A DNA stretch of 64,000 nt, from contig JASPKZ010009690.1 of assembly GCA_030220185.1 (NCBI GenBank), forward strand, positions 41,001-105,000, read 5' to 3'. This document shows, piece after piece, positions 21,613 through 32,424 of this stretch (position 1 is its first letter; each line of letters starts with the position of its first letter). The DNA comes from Diploptera punctata (taxonomy: Eukaryota; Arthropoda; Insecta; Blattodea; Blaberidae). Under the pieces are notes generated by a model that saw only the letters and a program-made list of their open reading frames with translations, did no database searches and was not told where the DNA came from. The translations under genes were made by a program, and so were the position numbers.

Positions 21613-21920
21613 GACTTCACCTCAACGGAATTTGATATGAATTTGACTAGTATTGAAGGAGAAATACGCGAAAGAAAAAAAAAGGCTTGGTTGGAGGCAA
21701 AGATGTTGGTAATCATAGAGCTAAATGGAGAAAATTAATTGAGGCCCTATGCTCCATCTAGGTGCGACAGGAAATGAAGATGATAATGTCATTTTAGCTA
21801 GCTTTTTTAATTTCTTTATTTTTCTTTGCTGGATGTAGATCAGAAGGCCTGTTATGAGAATTTTTTTATTTTGTTTCTATATTTATGTTTAATTTTATGA
21901 TACACCTCATATTTTTCTTC
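21613..21920. other. Spacer, nothing firm
   Basis: One short stretch (about 21660-21730) is lysine-rich on translation, but I recognise no protein. Confidence 0.35.
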
Positions 21921-21924
21921 TTAT

Positions 21925-22000
21925 TAGACTCGTTTCGGCACCTTGTTCGAAGCCATCGTCAGTATTTCCACGACTGTTCTTTTGTCCTCCTGAAGAGCCG
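21925..22000 (-). repeat. Short stem-loop resembling a Penelope tail
   Basis: The minus strand reads CTGACGATGGC, a loop, then GCCGAAACGAGTC. Sequences of the form CTGA.GATGGC...GCCGAAAC are common in the terminal repeats of Penelope-like elements, some of which carry hammerhead ribozymes. The U-to-C change in the core argues against activity. No Penelope coding sequence adjoins. Confidence 0.4.
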
Positions 22001-22085
22001 TCATAAATAAATAAATACATACATAAAAAACTTCATAGTGTTAATTCCTTATTATAATTATAAAAAAAGTAATTTGTTTCAATAG

Positions 22086-22992
22086 TTAATTTTTATTATA
22101 CAATGTATTTCTATGTGTGACCATATATTTAGTTTTATTGATATTTACTTCCAGTCCCAATTTCTTAGTGTTATTCAATAGTTTGTGCATGTTGGCCTTT
22201 GGTATCTCCTCGCTATCGCCCAATAGTGCTACATCATCAACATAAACTAACAGCTTATTAATACCATTGAGTTGTAGGCCTTTTTCATCCTCTAAAGATT
22301 TAATGGTATGCTCTAGTACAAAATTAAATAGTAGAGGAGATAGTGCATCTCCTTGCTTCAACCCATTGTGGATTTCAAGAGTATCCAAAAGCCGTTTGCC
22401 TACTCGCACCCTACTCTTTGTGCCATTTAGACACATTCGTATAAGTCTAACTTTTTAGGAATTCGGAACTCCAGTAGATACTATATAACTTCTCCCTCTT
22501 AATTGAATCGTATGCCTTTTTAGGTCTACGTATAATTGATGTATAGTGCCATTATATTCCTATTTTTATTCCCAGATCAGATTTTTAGTTTAAGACAGAT
22601 TTTAGACTTCAAAAAGGCATACGATTCAATTAAGAGAGAGAAGTTATATTATGTATTACAGAGACTCCTTACGTCCCAACTTCTTTCAAAAAACGTTAAA
22701 CTAAAAATATATAAAACTATTATTCTACCAGTTACATTATATGGATGTGAAACATGGACTCTTACTTTAAGGGAGGAAAAGAGATTACGAGAAATATTTA
22801 AGAAAAGGAGATTTGAGAACAAAGTTCTTAGGAAATTTTTTGGACCAAAGAGAGATGTACAGACAGGTGAATGGAGAGACTACATAAGAGTGAACTACAT
22901 GGACTTTACAGGAAGCCAGATATAATAAGAACAGTTAAGTCTCGTAGACTACGATGGGCAGGACATGTGGCACGAATGGGGAATATAAGACG
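22086..22992. mobile_element. RTE-A copy with 5' inversion
   Basis: The minus-strand part (22086 to about 22560) holds the RT palm with GLKQGDALSPLLFNFVLEH and LLVYVDDVALLGDSEE (YVDD box). The plus-strand part (about 22566-22992) restarts further upstream (LRQILDFKKAYDSIKREKLY), jumps by deletion to LQRLLTSQLLSKNVKLKIYK, and runs to RRLRWAGHVARMGN. Both parts are from one family, joined head to head. The 3' end is missing and passes into a minisatellite. The coding frame is broken. Confidence 0.85.
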
Positions 22993-23187
22993 TGCATGTA
23001 TATATGTATGCATGTATGCGTGTATGCGTGTGTGCGTGTGGGCGTGTGTGCGTGTGGGCGTGTGTGCGTGTGTGCATGTGTGAATGTGTGCATGTGTGCA
23101 TGTGTGCAAGTGTGCATGTGTGCATGTGTGCATGTGTGCATGTATGCATGAATGTATGTATGTATGTATGTATGTATGGTATGTATG
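22993..23187. repeat. Minisatellite of CATGTGTG/CGTGTGTG-like units, then (ATGT)n
   Basis: Units of 8-10 bp (GCATGTGT, GCGTGTGG) grade into TATG repeats. Long open frames in several frames here result only from the absence of stop triplets in the unit. Confidence 0.9.
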
Positions 23188-23369
23188 TATACTGGCATCA
23201 ACGGATCTGTGCCCCTATAGCGCTGACATCGTTCTTAGAAAAGTACACGTCTATACTCATACCATTTCACCGCACTCGCCTCCCACTACGTCAAACGACA
23301 GCCACTCGAGTAGGTATGTTGCCAAACTTCCCCCAGTGGCATGGCAATATTAAAAAAAACATAATAACC

Positions 23370-23482
23370 CCTGTGGAAAGCAACGGGAAGCTACCACACT
23401 TATAATTCCCTAGTAAAGCTGCAAAGCATAGCATGAAAATGCTACGATTTTAGTGAAAGGCCTGCCCTCGGGCAGAATTACT
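23370..23482 (+). mobile_element. SINE1 3' fragment
   Basis: It begins GTGGAAAGCAACGGGAAGC and ends GGGCAGAATTACT, directly abutting the hairpin end of R3 copy 2. The usual ATGGATGG end is missing, which fits R3 having joined or inserted at that point. Confidence 0.8.
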
Positions 23483-24385
23483 GAACCGAAAGTGCGATTT
23501 TCGGTTCGCTACTGCAGTGCCGTCATCCTCCTTGAACAGAAAGATTCGTGAACTATTCCAATATCCCTTCTCTATGCATCTACCCCCACTCTACTTCTTA
23601 CCCCTCCTGTTGCGCTGTTTGTGCTGCGCATCTCCCCTTCTACCTTCGCACATTCTGAACATTATCATTCGATCGGAATTTTCGTTAGACTAAGTCGTCT
23701 GGAGCACGCGAGTGGCCGTGGTTTGAGTTGTGGTCCGGAGGACCAGGGGAAGCCACCCTGGCTTGGACTGTTTGTATGAATGAATTTGTTTGAGTGAGGT
23801 ATGATATATTTTTTTATGTTAATGATTATTTATATTTATGTTTAAATTCAAGAATGATCAATATTTATATTTGTTATATTTTTCCTAAACTTCAGACGTC
23901 TTGTTTATATTAAACATCATTTTTATATACATCCTGTTTAATGTGCATGCTGCTGTTCGATATATTCCCGTACATGAATTTACTTATTTAGGAGATCATA
24001 CAAGCTTCCCTTTATTTTTCCATCTGGCTTTCATGGTTAATGATAACAATGATACATCAAGTTTAACCAGGAATCATAAATTACTCAAGTGTTTTAAGAT
24101 CTATTATTTTTTGATGTTTAAGTGTTTAGAAAAGAAAGATGAATCAATCTTTGCTTCTTTTGGGCCCGGGCAAAGGCTTTTGAATAATAACCTTAATTGT
24201 TATGAACTCTACGCTAATATGTACAACGGAAGCAAAAAGACGATTCACGGGGGCGCAGAGCGTGGTTTTTTTATAAGAAACTGCACAAATGGTAGGCAGA
24301 CTTTGGATATATATTATTCTAACCCCCCGGCAAAAATGGTAGCAGTCAGCGAGGTTATAACCACACATTACTATGGATAATAACC
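23483..24385 (+). mobile_element. R3 repeat, copy 2
   Basis: It starts with the hairpin GAACCGAAA...TTTCGGTTC (23483-23507) and matches 3165-4365 in reverse. It carries an open frame of 159 codons (23901-24380; ends SEVITTHYYG). In the other copy the same frame stops after about 40 shared codons, so there is no sign that it is maintained. Superfamily unknown. Confidence 0.55.
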
Positions 24386-24447
24386 CCCTCCCCAAAGAAA
24401 TCGCCACTTACTATCGGTCTCAGGTCCAGTCTGGACATGAAGAAACA

Positions 24448-24530
24448 TTTTAATTTATATTGAGTTGTTTTTGACTCACCTCATACACCTCATATGAGGT
24501 GAGTCAAAAACAACTCAACATAAATTAAAA
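24448..24530. repeat. Near-perfect palindrome, 38-bp arms
   Basis: Arms 24448-24485 and 24493-24530 are complementary at 37 of 38 positions, around the 7-nt loop CACCTCA. The core is TTGACTCACCTCATA and its complement. It is not a rho-independent-type structure (no GC-rich stem with T-run) and matches no repeat elsewhere in the window. Confidence 0.9.
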
Positions 24531-25164
24531 TAAACCTAATAGTGTTATTTCCTACTTACATAACTTAAGGAAGAAACATCTCCTTCCTTCTAAACCCAGG
24601 TCTTCTAGATCATAGTCCTGCCTGAGCTATTTACCCTCTATAAAGAAAATGAACTAATTAAATTATTTGAATTTTTATAAGCTCTTGCTCAAGGAAGACG
24701 ATCTCTTGTTGAAACCAAAGTAGCTGTTTTTTAACAATGATGTGAGAGAATACAAATATCACAACTATTAAAAATAAACCAATCTGCTACGTAGTCGTTT
24801 ACGCAATAAAAATAATGGTACCTGAGTTTGGAGTATACTTTACAAGCTCTTAAACAATTCAGTAAGCTACTAGTTTCAAAATGTTCTCTCATAAATTCTC
24901 AGCTTTAAAATAGCACAGTATTCATCCCTATTAATAAACACGTATAACTATATGTCAACAGCAAGGGATCCATACATTTACACTTTAATGCTCTTTTGCC
25001 TTCACAGAGCAAAGTGGATTACCAAATATCTGACAATACGTTTATAAAGAATGTTCCAGAATTTAATCGCAAAAATATCTGGTCATAGAGGCGTTGCAGA
25101 CAATCAATTTGATCCTGGCAACCCAGAGCTTCAAAGAGAAACATGTGAATAATCAATTGTTAAA
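24531..25164. other. Spacer, nothing recognised
   Basis: AT-rich, no repeated segment or open frame of note. Confidence 0.4.
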
Positions 25165-25567
25165 TGTGTCAATATAATTCAAAACTGTCAACTATTATAT
25201 GCCAAAATATACCTTGAAATTTCTACCAGAGAAGCGTTGTGATGTACCAAGGCCTTGTCAAAAAAAACTGTCGTTTTTAACTGCAAGGCACAGAAATCGA
25301 AGCAGGAATCCAGCAATGGCAAATCACTGTGCGAAGCAGATGTAAGTTCCTGCGTGAAATAGAGCGGAGTGGATACGGCGGACGGCACGTTATCAGGGCT
25401 ATCCATTCGACTAAGTCAGGAGTTGTATTACTTCCCTATAGTTTAGCGCTGGATTTCTGTGCCTTGCAGTTACAAGCAGTTAAAACGGCCTTAGTACATC
25501 GCAACACTTATCTGGCAGAAATTTCAAGGTAGGTTTTGGGCATGCAATTGTTGACAGTTCCCTTGTA
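25165..25567. mobile_element. Foldback element FB-C, copy 1
   Basis: The left arm (about 25165-25290) and right arm (about 25455-25565) are inverted copies: ACCTTGAAATTTCT.CCAG, then AGAAGCGTTGTGATGTAC. The right end is GTTGACAGTTCCCTTG followed by TA. Further copies are 42374-43332 and 45614-46060. Long TIRs, a TA at the edge and no coding region suggest a MITE or foldback element. Confidence 0.75.
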
Positions 25568-25754
25568 GGTGAAAGAGAGGTATGAGTTATATGGGATTGG
25601 CTTCTGACCGTATACAGTGATTTTCTAAAACCAGAAAATAACTAATCAACAGCAATTATAAATGTGTCCTCAACAGAATGTGCATTTTTTTTATTATTTA
25701 CCGTTAATTTTAAGAAATCTGTAGAAACTAATTTTTAAAAATAATGTTGGTTCC

Positions 25755-26098
25755 ATCCATTGTAATTCTGACCGAAGGCAGGTCCTTCACTGCAATCATA
25801 GAATTTTCATGCTCTGCTTGTAGCTTTACTAGGGAATTGTAGATGTGGTAGCTTCCCGCTGCTTTCCACACAGTGAACGATGATGATGATGATGATAATG
25901 AGAAGGATGATGATGATGATGATGGCCATACGATTTCGGGGACCGTTTGGGCCTTAAAGTTTTCCTGACATTTGTCTTACAGGCGAGGAAAAACCCCGAT
26001 AAAAACCTCACCCAGAAAAACTGCCCCGACCGGGGATCGAACCCGGGCCCGCTGCGTGAGAAGGCAGCACGCTACCTCGAGATCACAGCGGTGGACTT
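25755..26098 (-). mobile_element. SINE1, near full length
   Basis: Minus-strand tRNA-like head with B box near 26038, internal CAT-type repeat, and 3' end at 25755. Confidence 0.9.
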
Positions 26099-26170
26099 AA
26101 TGTTGGTTAGTTCTTAATAAATGTGTTTCAGGCAATCCTACCTAATTAAGACCAGAAGCCATTCCATACC

Positions 26171-26274
26171 GATATTTGGAAAACATTAGCCCAGGATAGG
26201 AATGTATGGAGAGCGTATGTCTGCGCGGCCATGAACTTAAGGGTTCGATAGTGCCAGTGAGTTAGTTAGTTAGT
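26171..26274 (+). mobile_element. RTE-A, very short 3' fragment
   Basis: Only the last 30 or so codons remain (LAQDRNVWRAY, VCAAMN), then stop and a (GTTA)n tail. An 11-bp duplication (CATTCCATACC, 26160-26170 and 26275-26285) marks a 104-bp, extremely 5'-truncated insertion. Confidence 0.9.
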
Positions 26275-26285
26275 CATTCCATACC

Positions 26286-26661
26286 TCTATTTTATTTTAA
26301 CATTGGATTAAGATAATCAAATACAAACAAATTTAACAATAGGACGATGTTATGCATCAACCGGCTAAGCGACATTTCAAAAATAGAGATTTTGATGCCA
26401 CCTGTTGCACTGGCTCATGAAGTAAGTGTACGCACACTCTTAGCGCCCAAATATTTAAATATAGCCTTGCTATTAAAGAAAAATGTAAACGCCATCAGTC
26501 CTATCAGAGATTCTATGTTTTGCAACAAACGGTTATGAAATCAGTTTTCCATAAATGCTAATCTAAATTTTGCATCATGCAGCTACGCACCAAATGTTCT
26601 CGCTCTTAGATTGTTGATGCATAACTGTCAAACCAGGAAAATAACTTGCAATATCCAGTAT
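26286..26661. other. Spacer, nothing recognised
   Basis: No repeat match within the window. A 63-codon open frame at 26347-26538 has no features I recognise. Confidence 0.4.
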
Positions 26662-26673
26662 TGTTGGTTAGGC

Positions 26674-26982
26674 GCTTACTTACTTACTCACTGGCACTAT
26701 CGAACCCGTAGGTTCATGGCCGCACGGACATAAGCTCTCCATACATCCCTATCCTGAGCTAATGCTTTCCAATCATCCCCTGTATGATCTACTTCCCTCA
26801 AATCATAGTTAATGTTATTCTCCCACCTCATTCTTGGTCTACCAACTGGGCGTTTTCCCTCTGGCTTTCCTACAAGAAGCTTCCATGCAAGTCTTTCATT
26901 CCCCATACGTGCAACATGTTCTGCCCATCGCAGTCTACGCGACTTAACTGTTCTTATTATATCTGGTTTCCTACAGAGACCA
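26674..26982 (-). mobile_element. RTE-A, 5'-truncated copy
   Basis: The minus strand is open and reads MGNERLAWKLLVGKPEGKRP, VGRPRMRWENNINYDLREV and RDVWRAYVRAAMNLRVR, then stop and a (TAAG)n tail. A perfect 12-bp duplication TGTTGGTTAGGC (26662-26673, 26983-26994) brackets it. Its intact frame makes it one of the youngest copies. Confidence 0.93.
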
Positions 26983-27004
26983 TGTTGGTTAGGCTCTACA
27001 ATAA

Positions 27005-27400
27005 ATAATTAGTGAAGATTGACTTAAACTTTAAACGCATTTTTCTCGAAACTTACATAATGACGCATAGACGGTTGATGCATAACGCCGTCCAATTGAT
27101 GTCATGTATTTTTCGTCAGCGACTTGTTTTCACATTAATAAACACGTGAATGTTTGAGATGTGTAAGGAAGTCTGTCCACAAAAAGAAAGTCAGACAAAG
27201 AATGGAAGATTGGAAGTCAAGAAAGAGACGTGGACAATAGAAAGTTATATAAGCGGCACGGGCCATACAATTAATACATATTTCATCTTCAGTCAGGGTA
27301 TTCCAAACTATTCCTAACTTTGATTTCAGTCTTTACATGTTTCGAAAATATAATGGCAATAACAAATAACGCATTTTATATATTAATTATTAATATTATT
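27005..27400. other. Spacer, nothing recognised
   Basis: No gene or repeat identified. Confidence 0.4.
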
Positions 27401-27401
27401 A

Positions 27402-27404
<3 letters not shown>

Positions 27405-27442
<38 letters not shown>
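27405..27442. repeat. (ATT)n microsatellite
   Basis: Run of ATT units. Confidence 0.95.
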
Positions 27443-27446
<4 letters not shown>

Positions 27447-27589
27447 ACATCACATCTCTATGCTGTCGTCGCTAACAATTTGTGCATTACAACCAACAGA
27501 AACAAATCAGGTTGCCACAACACTATACCTGGTTTTATATCATCTGGGATTTAACGTACTGTATTAGTGTAATACACAATAAGTTAGAT

Positions 27590-27968
27590 CAACGGTTCCC
27601 AACCTTTTTCGATTCGCGAACCCCTTCCACAACGATCTGAGTTGGGTGAACCACTGACTTTAAAATATACATATAGTAGACATGCATAAAATTTAATTCC
27701 AAGCAAATTGGTTGATAACCTTGAATTAACTTAACCCTTAACGGTTAAAATCTAAAGTTACTCTAGTTACGGCTTAAAAGTTACCCAACGTGTAGGCCTA
27801 GTTGTAGCAAAATCAAATACATTCCTAACGTTGTTACATAACTGTAAATCAGGCATCCGCGGTAAATATTAATTTATAGCGGTAATGTGATGAATTCCCG
27901 ATGTTACACATATGCAAAAAGGGGCATTATAGGGTACATTTAATTTTAAAATAATAACTATAATAATA

Positions 27969-28021
<53 letters not shown>

Positions 28022-28154
28022 TATCATTATTACAATGCTGCAGAAATGAAGGAAACAATAATAGACCTAACCTCGAAAGAAAAGTTTTGACGAATCCCTT
28101 GAAATATTTGGCGAACCCCCTGGGGATTCGCGAACCACAGGTTGTGAAACGATG
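27590..28154 (+). mobile_element. hAT-type MITE
   Basis: The ends CAACGGTTCCCAACC and GGTTGTGAAACGATG are hAT-like TIRs. The flanking octamers AGTTAGAT (27582-27589) and TGTTAGAT (28155-28162) match at 7 of 8 positions, the duplication length expected for hAT. An internal (TTA)n tract lies at 27970-28020. No transposase. Same family as 9244-11054 and 34407-34923. Confidence 0.85.
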
Positions 28155-28244
28155 TGTTAGATGATAATCAACATCATCATCGTGATTATACTTGTTGGAC
28201 TGTTCCGACTCAAAATTGCTCACGCCATCTCTTTAGAGGTAGAC

Positions 28245-28245
<1 letters not shown>

Positions 28246-28306
<61 letters not shown>
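28246..28306. repeat. (AAT)n microsatellite
   Basis: About 20 AAT units. Confidence 0.95.
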
Positions 28307-28307
<1 letters not shown>

Positions 28308-28364
28308 CAGTGGTAATTACACATGGCGAAATACTGCAGCTCTGTACAAGCCGAACAGTTGTAC

Positions 28365-28630
28365 CTGATTATGGGCTAGTGGTCAAAGCCTCTAACTACA
28401 GTTCAGGGGTCCTGGGTTCGATTTCCGGTTCGAAAATAGGAATGTTCTCTTAAAGGGTGTGGATTTAGGTTAAGTTTAGGTTTACGAACCTCCCTGGTCA
28501 GTCACCGCCTATCATATCATCGGGGTAATGTAACTCCGCTTTCCAGGCGCTCCAACTTAAGGACTAGGTTATAATTCCTCCAATGCTAGGAGAAGGTACT
28601 ACAAATATCATAAAGCCAATCTGGTGGCAT
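28365..28630 (+). mobile_element. SINE4, tRNA-like head 4 plus body X
   Basis: The head has an A-box-like GGGCTAGTGGTCAAAGC and the B box GGGTTCGATTTCC. The body (TATCATATCATCGGGGTAAT, then CCAGGCGC) is the same as in the composite SINEs at 5172 and 62865, which have the SINE1 head. Confidence 0.8.
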
Positions 28631-28679
28631 TGATAAAAAATGCTGAATTCGAAATAATCGCAACTTGATTTTTATACAA

Positions 28680-28950
28680 TACTGGTTATACAATAACAGA
28701 TCGAAAACGAAATGAAAATATACGAAGATAACTAAATATATTCAAACTATTAGATAGAATTACACAATACAGAGATGAATGGATGGACCACATCAATAGA
28801 ATGGATAACAATAGAATTCTGAAACAGATTCTTCATTACAAACCACTAGGACGAAGAAATGTCGGAAGACTCAGTAAAAGATGACAGACCAATTCTATAA
28901 CATGACATCTGAACAGACCAGCAGGTCTAATCCTTAATGCTGATGATGAT
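28680..28950 (+). pseudogene. Non-LTR family E, C-terminal fragment
   Basis: Reads YRDEWMDHINRMDNNRI and KQILHYKPLGRRNVGRLSKR, then ends in a (GAT)n-like tail. Related to 38635-38833. Confidence 0.65.
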
Positions 28951-29075
28951 TTTTTATCTGTACAATTGGTTATATTGTCAAGGTTTTACGTATATTTTTA
29001 CGCTGACAATAATGTTGATAATAATAGGAATAATAATAAAGCATAAAAATACTATAATAAGTTAAAGAATCTAAA

Positions 29076-29633
29076 TTACACTGGTCAACATGATTTTTGT
29101 CTCATGAGTACCAATAGTTGTACTTAATGCAGTTTTTATCATGTTTTCAAATATGTATTCGGAATTTCTCCATCACCCACAGTTTTTTTTTATTTCAATT
29201 TCAATTAATGGATTTAAATAATTATTTTTTTAATAAACGTTTTTTCGTCCATTTGTCCATTGAGCAATAAAGCCAGGGAACACTTTTCATCAGGGGATTT
29301 TAGCTATGGAAAAGAGATATCAAGGCAAATTGGAATCCTAATATGCTGGCCGATTATTGTTGAACCATCAAGAGGGATGCTCCACAGGCAAAATATAGCA
29401 GAGAATCGTCATTTCGTACTTTATAGGTGAGTCCGAATGTTCGAATATTGTGTAGTTACGAATGTAGAAAATATGAAAGTGTTTGAAATTATAAAAACCT
29501 GTCTCTCGGAAACCTTGCGTGATGGAGAAAACCCGATATCATATTTGAATTCAGGAGAACAAATAATATCAGAATCACATATTTTTCTTTCTCAGACAAA
29601 AAAAAAAAGTTTATTTTTTGTTGCTCAGTGTAA
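29076..29633. mobile_element. TIR element 'ACACTG', copy 1
   Basis: The ends are TTACACTGGTCAACA and TGTTGCTCAGTGTAA. The terminal 130 bp or so form a diverged inverted repeat: GTGATGGAGAAA and ATACATATTTGAA occur in both arms. A second copy lies at 55206-55750. A 68-codon open frame (29437-29643) crosses the right arm and is probably incidental. Superfamily unknown. Confidence 0.7.
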
Positions 29634-29639
29634 TCGACA

Positions 29640-30065
29640 ATAGAAGTCCCATGACTCTAATATAGCAACTTAATGTGTCACAACAGTTCGTCGAAAAAGT
29701 TGAGAGGATGATTTCATGGTATTTTTATTTACCCCCCTCACAACTTAATTCCTCCATATGAAGGATGAAACCTAGGTAAGTAGGAAGAAAGGTAGATAGG
29801 TTGTTAGGTAGACAGAATTTCTTTAGACAACTCTCTCTACCTACAGCCTCATATATTAGCCTTACAATTTAAAACTGAGTATGAAAGGGGCAACAAGTTT
29901 TTATTGAGGTTCCTCTATGTGGAAAAATCTACGTTACTCGACCAAAGGTTTTAGCTTCCATTTCCGAAAGAAAGGAGGCTCAGGAATTCTACCCTCTTAA
30001 AAATACACTGGGTTTGAACCGCGAGCCTCGAAGAAGGTAGAGCTGCGTCCTCCTGGTCGAACTAG
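29640..30065. other. Spacer with a weak tRNA-like trace
   Basis: A TAGG/GTAG-rich patch at 29775-29820 and a minus-strand tRNA-like stretch near 30010-30064 (GCGGTTCAAACCC) are the only structure. The latter may be a SINE remnant. Confidence 0.35.
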
Positions 30066-30067
30066 AT

Positions 30068-30068
30068 G

Positions 30069-30120
<52 letters not shown>
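30068..30120. repeat. (CA)n then (TA)n microsatellite
   Basis: About ten CA units pass directly into about fourteen TA units. Confidence 0.95.
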
Positions 30121-30122
<2 letters not shown>

Positions 30123-30306
30123 TAAGAAAAGACAAAGTAAGATATTTTAAGGATTGCTATTGATTTTACAATTTCTTCTTGGAAAACGAAGTCAATAAAT
30201 ACACTTAAACAATGGCGCAGCTTTCTAAGATATTGATTCAGCTGTATTTAAGGACAGAGACAAAATTACTGACAAGAAAAAAACTTATGGAACCATCCTT
30301 CAGTAT

Positions 30307-31487
30307 TGTACCGGAGCTCGATGGTAGGCAAGAGATATCAGGGTTATGAACTCTTTATAAGCAAAAGGACAACGTATAAATGTACACTCAATTTTAACGA
30401 ATCCAAGAAACTGTTTATTTACGGAGAAATACACTTTTGATAATACAGTTACAAAGTTTTATGTATGAGTGGAGTCGATGAAATACTTAGAGGTCCACGT
30501 GCTCGAATCAATATTTTCAAAGTCCAAATGCTTAACGGACTATAACTTTAAATTTAACTATTTCTCGGACGAATCTAATATTTAAACTGAATCGGAGATC
30601 GCGGTCTGCAGGTCTACGATGTTCCAACACTGAACACAGAGTCACTGATAGTGAGCTTTAACTGAATCGGAGATCGCGGTTTGCAGATCTACTATGTTTC
30701 AACACTGATCAGAGTCACTGATAGTGATAGTGAGTATTTTGATATAAGTTCTCGCTTATAAAGGCGGTGGCTCCTCCCACTTTTCTCGAATCCACTCCTT
30801 ACAATTGAATATATATTTATGTTACAATAATATTATTTACTAGTATGTATAACATTTCTAAGAACTGGGTAAATTGGTTCTTTGATATTTAATAGATAAA
30901 TGTTTCTTTGTAAACTGTCAATGCTAAGAGATTATCTTTTCTAGAGGTGAATGAATGTCTTTTGTTGTCTGTACTAGCCAGGTAGAAATTCTTTATCGTC
31001 ATTCCTTTGAATTGCTTAGTAGCGTTAATTGGTTTCTAAGAATTGGTCAATAGATTTTTAATATTTTTAATAGCTAACTAATGTTATCTTTTCTTAAAGA
31101 ATGAATATTTCTTATTAGTTGTACAGACTGCTAATTGGAATTAGTTATATTCTTTTGACAATATCCTTTTTGTGTTCCTATATTATTTGTAAGTTGTGTA
31201 GTAGGTAGAGTTCTGACAATACCTCTTTATTTGTCATTTGTATAGCAGGTAGCGTTTTACAGTATTTTATTCTAGACAAATGTACGTGGAATTTTTACCT
31301 GGATATATTTCTACTTTTCCACATACATATTTTATAGCGATATTAGTAATATATTCTATTTTCATTATTTATAGATTTATTTAATTTTAATAACAATTTA
31401 ATATATTTCGGAACATTTTAGTTTCAGATCCATGAATATTAGAGTTGTATCTTAGTTTATATGTCTCCTATCATATTAATCGCTACA
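30307..31487 (+). mobile_element. Candidate solo LTR (1181 bp)
   Basis: It begins TGTACCGG, ends CGCTACA (TG...CA with TGTA/TACA inverted ends), and is flanked by GTAT on both sides (30303-30306, 31488-31491). Inside there are two tandem copies of a segment of about 72 bp (about 30588-30660 and 30661-30730; shared ACTGAATCGGAGATCGCGGT). A TATA-box-like CTTATAAAGGCGG follows near 30755. Enhancer-like repeats upstream of a TATA box fit a U3 region. The orientation is inferred from this. The internal region of the retrotransposon is absent. A 4-bp match by itself is weak. Confidence 0.45.
30588..30730. repeat. Two tandem units of about 72 bp upstream of a TATA-like box
   Basis: Both units contain ACTGAATCGGAGATCGCGGT and CAGAGTCACTGATAGTGA. 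The second has several substitutions and an extra GATAGT. Confidence 0.85.
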
Positions 31488-31635
31488 GTATAAATGTGAA
31501 TTTGAAAAATAGAGCAGAAAGCTTTAAGATCAACATTGGAGTGTTAGTCAATTAGGTAATAAACATATGAAATTAATACTTAAGTCGCGATCTGTTCCTC
31601 AGATATACAGTTTTATAATTTGACGTTCTATCGTT

Positions 31636-32100
31636 TAGATCGCCACCGCTGTCTTCTCGGATTAGCATCGCTGCCTCTCGTACGCAGCGGGCCAGAGTTC
31701 GATCCTCGATCGGGACAAGTTACCTGAGTGGTTTTTTTTCGGAGCTTTTCTTTACATGTAAGTCAATGTCAGGAAACTATAAGGCTCAAACCGTCTCCGA
31801 ACATCATCTGGTCATCATAATCATCATCATCATCATCATATTCGCCATATTTAATATGAATGTGTGTTTGAATGCTGTTTTTCGTCTTAAAGTTGTGTTG
31901 TCTCGGAGGAGTCCCTACCATTATGCTGACCACTCATTGGGGAGGTCCTCCATGTACTTGTGTGATCAAAATAATGTGTGTGTGTGTGTGTGATCCACAG
32001 TTTAAGATCACTCTCCCGACAGGTCGTCAAACTGTAAGGTCCGGGTGGCGTGAGGCTTGTAAAAGTGCCTTTAGGGTGATAGGCTAAAGTGAGTTAATGG
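31636..32100 (+). mobile_element. SINE1 head with body Y
   Basis: The head matches SINE1 (CCACCGCTGT; B box GTTCGATCCTC; TGTCAGGAAACT), but after the CAT repeat the 3' part is body Y, shared with 8960-9235. A (GT)n run lies within the body (31976-31993). Confidence 0.7.
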
Positions 32101-32424
32101 AATGGAGTCATTACGATGAAAAGTCTCATAAATATTTGAAATAATCGCAAATTTTACATTTCACAGAAACACAAGATATTAAGCGACAAACCATTATTCG
32201 AGTCTTTTGATGTCAAGTTATTTTTTCTTATTCTTTTGTCCTCCCTTCTTTACGTAGGCTTAAATGACAATGGGACTTGAAATCCAATGTACTGAATGGA
32301 TTTTCTACATACAGAGAGTATGAACTTTGCCCACATAATTTATCACCAATTAAATTAATAAAAAAACAAATGAAGACAATAGAGACATCTAGATCACAAT
32401 ACCATAATCAGATCATCATAGTTT
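32101..32424. other. Spacer, nothing recognised
   Basis: No repeat match or open frame of note. Confidence 0.4.

Noticed and set aside
22906..23405. Several Cys/His/Val-rich open frames on both strands
   Set aside because: Produced by a stop-free minisatellite unit; not zinc-finger-like spacing from a real protein.
24448..24530. Transcription terminator
   Set aside because: Long AT-balanced palindrome without GC stem or T-run. The genome is eukaryotic, so bacterial terminators are not expected.
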